A stretch of 64,000 bases of DNA, taken from NCBI RefSeq assembly GCF_020184175.1, contig NC_065531.1, positions 67,798,604 through 67,862,603 on the forward strand. Direction: 5' to 3'. Below, in pieces: positions 56,001 through 64,000 of this stretch. The DNA comes from Aphis gossypii (lineage: Eukaryota > Arthropoda > Insecta > Hemiptera > Aphididae). Both the position numbers and the translations under genes were made by a program. Positions within the stretch are counted from its first letter, which is position 1; the number at the start of each line of letters is the position of its first letter. The notes below the pieces were generated by a model, which was not told the origin of the DNA, did no database searches, and saw only the letters and a list, made by a program, of their open reading frames with translations.

Positions 56001-57268
56001 TAGAATGTGCGGAATTTATACATTTTAATTGGGTTGATAAAGAAACACACCCATATAATACAATTAATTAGGTACATAACATTATATTAATTATATCCAT
56101 TCTGTATGAAGTTAATCAAATAGAGCAATTTTTATAATTCAATAAAATATAATGAATATGATTGAATTTTTATGGTTATCAAAAACCCCTATTTATAAAG
56201 TAGTTGTCCACTTTTCAAGTGAACAATATATTTCAACATCACTAGTATATAATATTTTTAAGGTTAACCATTATACCTACTAATATAGGTAACTAAATAA
56301 AAACTAAATTTAATGTTTAGTTAAATGTTTTCACATAAATATAGTATGTAAGGCATAACAGTTTAAAAATGTAATGTCGTCGATTTAAAAATTACATTTT
56401 TAAGTGTATTTTTTTATTTTATTTAATCATTAAATTATTATGGCTATAAAATCGGTTTATAGTATACCGATATAGGTACTTATTAAATATGTATTATTTA
56501 ACAGACTTATCGTTAGGTAAATCGTGGCTACAGGAATTCGTTTAGTTATATGAAAAATGACTATTTTTAGTACGGATTTACATTTGCTGATGAAATTCAT
56601 GTAGGTAAAAAAAAAAATGAAAAAGTTCTCGTTTGACGGTTGTATAACTTTGAATTCGCATTACATACAGTACGCCCGCTTGCAACTCTGCTCGACATAA
56701 ATAAGATGGTCTTACAATAAATATTCAAGTCTGGTGCTACATCGTTGTTATATTATATACTTGGGGGACAAAACTAAACATGACCCGAGTATATAATATT
56801 ATATTATATACGGTATAAAGTATCTATATACAGCAGCCTTGTGCAACAAATGGCGGTATCGTAAAGTTTTCTTAGGTGACGGAAAACCAAATCGAACACC
56901 TTCATATTATACCCCGTGCGTGCATTACCTATAGACATTTTTCTTTCTCATCTCACAGTAGTATTTTATCTGCAAATACACGGTATATCGAAAATGTTGA
57001 TTTTATACGAAACGACGGCGAAAAAATATTTGAACGTGGCGATGGTACACGTACCGTGGTAGTTGTTTCGAAAATAAAAAATAAATGCGTTCTAATATAC
57101 ATAATATTTTATGCACCGAGTACCCAAGTGTAAAATATGTAAATTATTATAATATAATATATTGTGTATTCGAAGATCGACACGAGATCGATTCCAGGAA
57201 AACTCGTGGTTTACAACGGCCTTGGATCGTCATAGTTATCCGCAGGTTCATATTATCATATTCGTATA
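53012..57268. other. AT-rich DNA upstream of the guanylate cyclase gene
   Basis: No exon is recognised here. The stretch contains homopolymer runs (for example about 20 A at 55486-55505) and AT microsatellites. Confidence 0.55.
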
Positions 57269-57879
57269 TAGGGTGAGTCATCAAGTATTCTCATTATTAT
57301 CACCCCAATTTTTTTCCATCAATAAAACAATATTATTCAAAAACCGATTTTTAAATTTACTTATAGACCATATAGTTTAAAACCCTCGAAATTATTTGTT
57401 ATACTTAAGGAGTGTCATATGATACAATATCAAATCACAACCTCTCTTTTCTATTATAAATTATTTAGTGTGTAATCTTACTGAAAACATTAACACGTTA
57501 AAATCAAAATTCAAACTAGTATTTTTTGAGCTACTTAATTTTTCAAGTTCCAGTCAAGGTCAGTGGAGGTGAAGGTGAAGGTCCAAATAGAATAATATAC
57601 ACTTGGTTTAATATTACTTTTATTTAATAGATATTTTTATAAAATATATTGTCCACTAAATAATTTCCAGTCAAAAAACGAGGATTTCTTATATTTTTAA
57701 AAATACAGAAGTCTGTATCGCCACAGTACCCTTTGGTCAGGTATAGTATAAAAAAATGAAAAAAAATTGAAAAAACGCTCTTTTATCGTGTTTAAAAATT
57801 CTAAAAATCATAATTCGAATAAATTCTCAGTTACAGGAAAAATGGGGAGGAGGGTGAACGTGTTCGGGAAATCACCCTG
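57269..57879. mobile_element. MITE-4, best-preserved family member, in the guanylate cyclase 5' region
   Basis: The left end TAGGGTGAGTCATCAAG and the complement of the right end CAGGGTGATTTCCCGAACAC are inverted repeats of about 40 bases. They share the flanking CGTATA and leave TA next to each end. The element is about 611 bp. It shares a 20-base identical block with MITE-2 (57791-57810). It ends about 430 bases before the start codon of the guanylate cyclase, so it lies in or next to that gene's promoter or leader. Confidence 0.75.
57554..57584 (+). promoter_or_regulatory. cluster of nuclear-receptor-type half sites
   Basis: TCAAGGTCA (57554-57562) is a perfect match to the monomer site bound by FTZ-F1 and ERR-type nuclear receptors. 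Three AGGTGA/AGGTGA/AGGTCC hexamers follow in tandem at 57567-57584, in the same orientation. They lie inside MITE-4, about 750 bases upstream of the guanylate cyclase start codon. Binding is not shown by sequence alone. Confidence 0.35.
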
Positions 57880-58310
57880 TATACGTCATATATGTACAAT
57901 GTACAAATGTACACTTGTTGACACGAGTTTGGTGGCAGCGGCGGCAGCGGTGGCTTGCGTAATAGTACTATACATCCGAACCACTACTGCAGATGTGATG
58001 CGGCGGGCGGAGGGGCATGAAAAATCAGCCCTCGGGAAATTCAACAAGTGCGCGGGGCGACGCAACGGTCATGCGCGCGGGCGGGTGCGTGCCTCGTGGA
58101 CGAACGCGGTGGCGGCGGCGGCCGGTGCGATCCTTTCGCGGTGGTGTCCACGTCGTCGCGGACCTTAGTCGCAGTCGTCGTCGTCATCGTCGCCGCCGCC
58201 GTCGTCGTCGTCGTCGTCGCAATCGTCGCCACCGTCGCAGTCGCCGTCACAGCAACCGCATCACCGTCGCACGCGATTTCACCCGGTCGCACGCGATTAC
58301 ACGCCGTCGA
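57880..58310 (+). promoter_or_regulatory. CpG-rich promoter/5' leader of the guanylate cyclase gene
   Basis: GC content jumps just right of MITE-4 and CpG is dense up to the coding exon. No clear TATA-initiator pair was identified. The frame of the coding exon is open upstream to an ATG at 58017 and would add 98 residues, mostly arginine encoded by CGT/CGC repeats. Because a proper signal peptide starts at 58311, I read this stretch as untranslated leader. Confidence 0.55.
58171..58252. repeat. imperfect CGT/CGC trinucleotide repeat
   Basis: A run of GTC, GCC and GTC units with a few interruptions (ATC, CAA, CAC). It ends about 60 bases before the start codon. In the gene's frame it would encode an arginine run; in other frames valine/alanine or threonine runs. 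Confidence 0.85.
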
Positions 58311-58552
58311 ATGATGTTGACGACGGGGTGGGCGGTGTCCGCGTGGCTGTTGCTGTTGTTGCCGCCACTACTAACCGTGCAGGCCGCCGCCGGGGGCTTC
58401 GTCGAGTACAAGGTGGGAGTGCTGATGACCACCAAACTGGACTCGCCGTTCGACCTGGAACGGTGCGGTCCTGCCGTCGACCTGGCCCTGGACATGGTAA
58501 ACAAGAAGTTCCTGGCCCACCACAGGGTACGTCTGAAGAAAGTCGAGAGCAG
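58311..58552 (+). CDS. receptor-type guanylate cyclase, first coding exon (partial gene)
   Basis: Receptor guanylate cyclases bind an extracellular ligand and make cyclic GMP inside the cell. This exon gives the first 80 residues plus two bases. ATG ATG at 58311 starts a signal peptide (SAWLLLLLPPLLTVQAAA). The mature N-terminus follows: VEYKVGVLMTTKLDSPFDLE, then RCGPAVDLALDMVNKKFL, the first beta strand and helix of the ANF-receptor ligand-binding domain. The GPAVDLAL motif matches natriuretic-peptide-receptor-like cyclases (Drosophila Gyc32E-like) better than the Gyc76C type. The exon ends in phase 2 at AG|GTAAATC. An internal GTACGT (58527) is a possible but less likely donor, as splicing there would lose the conserved VRLKKVES segment. 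Kinase-homology and cyclase domains must lie beyond the window. The exact paralogue is uncertain. Confidence 0.8.
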
Positions 58553-61500
58553 GTAAATCCTTCGAAGTCGCGCGGGATAAACGCGCGTACCTGTTTGTCA
58601 TAGTATTATACACGTGCGTATGCGGTATACGGCTGGTAGGTGTATTCGGAAGTCGAATGTTATGAGCGTGTTTTCGGAGAGGTGAAAAAAGTGGCTACCC
58701 AATAAATCTTTCGAGGACAACCCACTTGTGTCGGTCTCTTATTATGCCGAAATCAAGCTCAACGAACAATCACCTAAACCGATGTTTAGTGTACGACGTA
58801 TCTCTAGTTAAGCGCTTATTATTAATACGCCTGCGAATGCTTTTGACTAGTCTTTCGTTCTAGGTACAATAGATACAAAGATTGTTTGTCGTAGAGGTTT
58901 TTCTATCTATCAATCTACCTACAGCAAATTCGTCTGTTTTTGACGATATTCGTTTACATTGCAATAATCCCGTTTAATAGAAATAACAGACAGATATAAT
59001 TAATGTTTCACGTCGGAATGTTGTATTTTTATTCTTTTACTTCGGCCTGCCGACAAGGTCGCAGGAAGGGACTCGCTGAAGCCCGTACAAAAAAATTGAC
59101 TAGCTTATCGTACATATTATAATACGTAGCGCGCGACTCCACTGTTGAAAAACCGCAGAAATTACGTCCCCGCGTGGTGGCTGTATAATGTATCGCTTTT
59201 CACTTGAAATATCATCGTATTATCAAACCGTTATCGTTAAGTTTAATAAACCGACCCACGAACTTTTTTCCTCTGTCGATAAGAATATTATCGAGATCGT
59301 GACTTTAACGTTTTCATTAAATCTTTTCCGTCCCAGAACAATAATATACCCGTTTTCACAATATAAAACAGTTAACCAGGTGAAAACTTTAAGACTTCGT
59401 TAAAAAAAAAAATCACAACATCTGTGTGTAAATACTTTAAATGTAGTGACGAATGTTGTTTTCAGAATTTTGTATTGCGCGAGACACCGTCTCAAACGGG
59501 TTTGATTCGTATATTTAATGCTATAATAATATAATATAAACCCTGCTGTGCCCTGCTACAGAACGCAGTACTTATTGATATATATATATACAAACATAAC
59601 ATAACGTTTAAATTGTTAACGAAGAATTTATTGTTTATTTTTGTTGAAAAATACGACTAGTAGCGTAGAAATATTTATAAACATTATTTTATTTTATTTT
59701 GTACTGTTTTGTTGTATTATACTTTACTACAATAATTTCAGGTATTATTTGGAACTTATTATGCTATGAAAACTTAGTTCAACTCTCATAATATTAAAAA
59801 CAATAAATTCTTCGTATAAAAAGAGCATAATTAGTTTTTATTGTTTAAATATAAATAATATTCAGTATTCTGGATAATACAGTTTGGTCTTAATAAAAAT
59901 ATACGGAGGATGTTCAATATGATTACAATGTCTATTATAAATAAATATTACAAATTACTCGAGAAAAAACAACTATATTGGCGCAGAATTAAAATAACTT
60001 TGAACTTCTCAGAAAGGTAATAATTTAATTTAATCGTATGTATTAATATTTATCAGTCATTGTAAGCAACTTGTATGTGTATTGTGTATATATCGAGTTA
60101 AATTACAGATAACTAAAACCTAAACCATAACTTCGGTAAATTTAAAAATATTAATGGAATTTCAATATCTTAATGATTTTACATTATTTATTAACATCTT
60201 ACAACTCTTTCAGTTTTCAAAATCAGATATAATTTTCACTGTAGATATCAGTTAAGTGTATTATTATGTACTACAAATAACATTTTTATTTTATTACTTT
60301 TAATTTTATAACTACAACAAACTATCTTTAAATTTGGTATACGATACATACATACATCGCTTGCATTGTTAGGTATCTGAAAAAGTCGTAGAAAACATAT
60401 AATGGTATAAAGAACAATACCTATAATATTATATTTCAAGAATATTGTAATATTTGTTTTTAACATAATCAATTTTCATTTTTTAATAAAATTGTTTTCG
60501 TTCAAAATCTTTATTTTGTAGAGTAGTGATGAATGTATTAGTTCCTCTTATTTATAATGATAAGTGTTTTAAAAGAAGGTGATGACAGACACAAAAAAAC
60601 TTTTTAGAATATTATAAATGTTTGAATTTTAAATTTTTGTAGGTGGTGTCTGCTTTTTTGTTATTAAATTGAGTATAAGGTATTTTAGAGCATACAATTC
60701 TTAGAACTTTTAAAAATATACTTTTTGTTTTTTATTGAAATTTAAAGCTATAAATAACTGTAGGGACTTGGATTTTGCATTAAATATTTATGTAAGAATT
60801 TTCTAGATGATATAATTTCAATAAATATTATGTTGACCGTTTAGGTGTTATTTATAGATATTAAAATTTTTTTTCGATTTAAATATGACAGAATGTTTGT
60901 TTTTTTGTAAATCCACCTTTTATAGTTTTCAAAATATTTAGACTAATTTTGAGCTTTGTATATGCAGTTTAAAATTAGCTTAATATTTTGAAATTTTCAT
61001 AGTGTAGGTATGTGCAAATGATAAATTAAGGAAAAGTGGATTTACTGATAAAACAAATTGTGTTGTAATATATAAATAAAAATAAAACTAGAAATATTTT
61101 AACGATTAATGTGGATAAAATGTTTAAAACTTTAACTTGGATAAAATACTAGAAAATAAAAACAAGATTTCTCTTAAGTTTTAGTAATAGTAGTTTAAAA
61201 ATATTGAAAACACATACTTACTTAAGTACAATTTTTTATAAAAGTTTTTAAAGTTTAAATAAATGTTAATATAATTTTTCAAAATCACTAAAAATGTAAA
61301 TTAATTGATCTGATTTTTATGAAAATCGGGTGCGTCTCGAATAATCTATAAGAAATTTAACTTTAAAATAATTGTATAATTACAATAATTCTTCATTAAT
61401 TTATAATAATACATTCGTGATTAATTTATATGCAAAAATATAATATTGATTATACTGGAAAAATTGTTCCATAATATATGTGGTGTTCAATAAATAAAAT

Positions 61501-61829
61501 ATCAATTATTCATAACTTCCGTTGAAAGGCTTGCTACACCGAAAGCTATCAGCTCAAGGTACGTATAAAATTGTTAAATCCCACCACTAAAATAGTCTGC
61601 ACTTGGATTAATATTACTAAAAACAATGTAAATTATTCTATCGATGTGTTAATACAATTTATTTTGAAATTAACTATAGGTATTAACTACTGTGTTTTAG
61701 AATGTTTTTTAAATAAATCTGTATCGAGATTACTGAATCTATTATACTGGAAAATACTTTTTACACGAAATACTAAATTGAGACTTATATTTTAGCAACA
61801 GAGGACCAGTTTTAAACGAAATTTAAACT

Positions 61830-61857
61830 AAAAAAAAAAAAAAAAAAAAAAAAAAAA
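61830..61857. repeat. poly(A) run, 28 bases
   Basis: The longest uninterrupted homopolymer in the window. It could be the tail of an old retroposed sequence, but the bases to its left are not recognisable. Confidence 0.85.
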
Positions 61858-63239
61858 TAAAATATTACAACAACAAACTTATTTTTGGAGAAATATGATA
61901 GTGCAAGGGTTGTATTATGAACTCAAATAAAATTATTATCAAAATAAAATATTGTGTATTATAGGAATGTATCTGTTCTACCCTCGGATATTCGTTAGAT
62001 AAACACCAGGTACCTCAACAATAAGAAAATATTCGTAAGTGTATAGTTTACTGAGTAGATATTAAAAATAAATACATCGATCCATTGCAATAAACCTATC
62101 TATTCCTCACGACTTCAGTTATAGTTGCAAAACTGAAGAAAAACTGTCGAGGGAGTGCACTCTGTAAATTATTGTCTGTCTAATAAAAATGTTGTTGAAT
62201 GCATTTGAAATTAAAATAAAATTACAATATAACGTACTAGTTTTCCCTCGTGCACTTCGTTGATCATACAAAACGTATTCGTGGTTGTCTAATGTAAATA
62301 TTTAGCGTACCTTGTGTTGAATGTTGATATAAATAATATTTTTTGTTTTTGTTTTGATGTGTAGACGATAACCAGTATTGTCCATGAACATTTTTTCGAT
62401 CATATCGTATATTTTAAAAATTATTTTTCACTCGGTTGACAGGTGTCAGACTAAATATTTTTTTTTTTTTTAAAGTTTCTATCGCTTTTCTATTATTTCT
62501 TTGCAAGTTATTCGTTTATTCGTCTTTGTGATCAGGGGTACAGATGTATAACTTGTTTACGGAGCTTACACGGGAGCAAAAAATACAACAGTTATTCACC
62601 TGCACTTCATTTTTCATTAAAATTACACTTCTTATGTGATTCAAACTTTATTCGATTCGATATTAACTTATACTCGTTGTTTACAGGCAACACATCGTTT
62701 CATTTATACCTTTATGTGCTTGTATGCGTACTTGCCGATTATTTGAAAAATGAATAACTATAGTTTGCTAAATATTAATTTAGTGAGTAGGAAATGAGTT
62801 TAAAAACTTTTTTTCCATGGTGATACATCACCGTATCTCGGCTTCAGTATACCTATCAGTTATCGTTAATTTTTTTTTGGAATATTTTTAATAAAATTAT
62901 TTTAAAATTAACTGAAAAAATTAAGTTAATATATTATTTACAATTCTTCTATTTATATTAATATCGACTTAGATTGTGAAAGTCTTAAAATTTTTCGTAT
63001 TAAATTTAAATTTAGTTTTATTGGACAGATGGCGCCATTGATATATTTATATTTTATCGCTAATATTCTGTAAACAAGAGTTAGGTCCATAAAACTATAC
63101 TTAAAACCTGATGTGTAGTATGATTTTTAATTTTAAAAAAAGGATAACAATTGGATGATTGCATTTTGAGATAATTGGCATTTAAGACTCACACATGTTT
63201 TTTTTAAGACATATCTATGTCAACATTTCCTTTGACCTG

Positions 63240-63395
63240 ATTGCAGCGACATCTGCTAGGTCTAAATGTAAATCCAAACCACCAAGATACCTACTCAAAT
63301 ACACGAAAAATGTCATTAGAATCAGTTCTGTCGTTTAGGAGTTCAGTGACACATACACACATACAGAAGAATTATGTATATAAATATAAGCACAT
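63240..63395 (+). repeat. retroelement-tail-like fragment
   Basis: The segment contains ATCAGTTCTGTCGTTTAGGA, then GTTCAGTGACACATACACAC and an A/T-rich end (GAATTATGTATATAAATATA). This resembles the conserved 3' tail found on several insect non-LTR and SINE-like repeats. The assignment is from recall of that motif, not from alignment. It directly abuts the hAT element. Confidence 0.4.
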
Positions 63396-63411
63396 ATTAT
63401 TTGCTACTGAG

Positions 63412-63997
63412 CAGCGATTCTCAACCTTTTTGTATTCAGTACCACCTGACGTAATAACCTTTTTATTTTTTTTTTTTGTTTATTAAAAATGTGTAAGTTT
63501 GTTTTTTATGTAAAAAATTTTATTTTATTATGCAGGTTAAACCTAACCTGCAGGATTATGACATTATAAGTATTTAATGCACAGTAAGAAATAAAATAAG
63601 TACTATCATTATTTATTATTACAATTATTATGATTTACTTTAATAGGACGGTTAGTGTTGTAAATAGTAGTATAAAAAATACTTGATACAAACGACTCGC
63701 GTTGCACTCGTGAATAAACTGAAAGAACTAATGTAAAAACGTTTTATTGTTAAATAAGAATACGTCTTATCGAGTTTATCGATTTATATCTATATTAAAA
63801 TAGATTATCGTTAACTTAATTGCTACGATTACAAATGATCTTCTATATATATATAACCAGCTAATATAAAATAAAAATAAACCAAATAATATTATATTTA
63901 ATGTTAATAATGATTCATTCCAATTATTTTTGTAAAGGGAGATTTTCTTCGTGTACCACCTTTAAGCTTTCCGCGTATCAAAGGTCGAGAAGCGTTG
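63412..63997. mobile_element. non-autonomous hAT element, 586 bp
   Basis: The left end CAGCGATTCTCAACCTTT and the complement of the right end CAACGCTTCTCGACCTTT are inverted repeats of the hAT type (CAGNGNTTCTCAACC). CTACTGAG (63404-63411) lies outside the left end. CTA, the first three bases of the same 8-mer, lies outside the right end before the window stops. This fits the 8-bp target duplication of hAT elements. GTACCACCT occurs inside both ends in direct orientation. There is no open frame of transposase length, so it is non-autonomous. Confidence 0.8.
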
Positions 63998-64000
63998 CTA

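Larger units (their letters stand above)
58553..63411 (+). other. first intron of the guanylate cyclase gene
   Basis: No second exon was found. The expected continuation (a segment like YPSC of the ligand-binding domain) is not visible in any frame up to the window end. A 28-base poly(A) run lies at 61830-61857. A GC-richer patch at 58.6-59.2 kb directly behind the exon has no coding signature. Confidence 0.6.

Noticed and set aside
61520..61560. Possible second exon of the guanylate cyclase ending at AAG|GTACGT
   Set aside because: Only about 30 bases, and its translation does not match the expected continuation of the ligand-binding domain.

Overview
The window is nuclear DNA of an AT-rich insect. 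It is most likely an aphid: introns are long and very AT-rich, with many short GTAGGTACCTA-like and TAATATTAT-like motifs, coding exons are small and stand out by higher GC and CpG, and miniature transposons are abundant. No prokaryotic, phage or CRISPR-like features are present. The species call is an inference from composition only.

Region by region. (1) Positions 1-6200 are AT-rich intergenic DNA with simple repeats and one miniature inverted-repeat element (MITE-1). (2) Positions 6745-19412, minus strand, hold a complete five-coding-exon gene. The exons join in frame into a 317-residue secreted protein of the DM4/DM12 family, with signal peptide, furin-type RQKR site, four-cysteine domain and acidic tail. 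A TATA box, initiator and noncoding first exon at 23275-23399 fit as its promoter. MITE-2 lies in one intron and MITE-3 lies just upstream. (3) Positions 24-36 kb hold CpG-rich patches, one candidate cysteine-rich internal exon (24607-24737, plus), a weak TATA/initiator candidate (29.8 kb) and one candidate start-codon exon (35851-35891, plus). None of these can be joined into a full gene. (4) Positions 36-57 kb are mostly AT-rich intergenic or intronic DNA. They contain a short interstitial TTAGG tract and a convincing terminal coding exon with poly(A) signal on the minus strand (43642-44138, 61 residues, gene unrecognised). An intact 424-bp pogo/Tigger-type miniature element with TA target duplication sits at 52588-53011. 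(5) Positions 57269-58552 hold MITE-4, carrying a cluster of nuclear-receptor-type half sites, and then the CpG-rich 5' end and first coding exon of a receptor-type guanylate cyclase (natriuretic-peptide-receptor-like) on the plus strand. Its first intron runs out of the window. (6) Near the right edge are a retroelement-tail-like fragment and a 586-bp non-autonomous hAT element whose right target duplication is cut by the window end.

The recognisable genes, a secreted DM4/DM12 protein and a membrane guanylate cyclase, have no evident functional link and are simply neighbours. Most of the supplied-size open frames are chance frames in AT-rich DNA. I did not find a clear undescribed multi-gene system. 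The most useful leads are the orphan exons and the family of four related MITEs, one of which places half-site motifs upstream of the guanylate cyclase.
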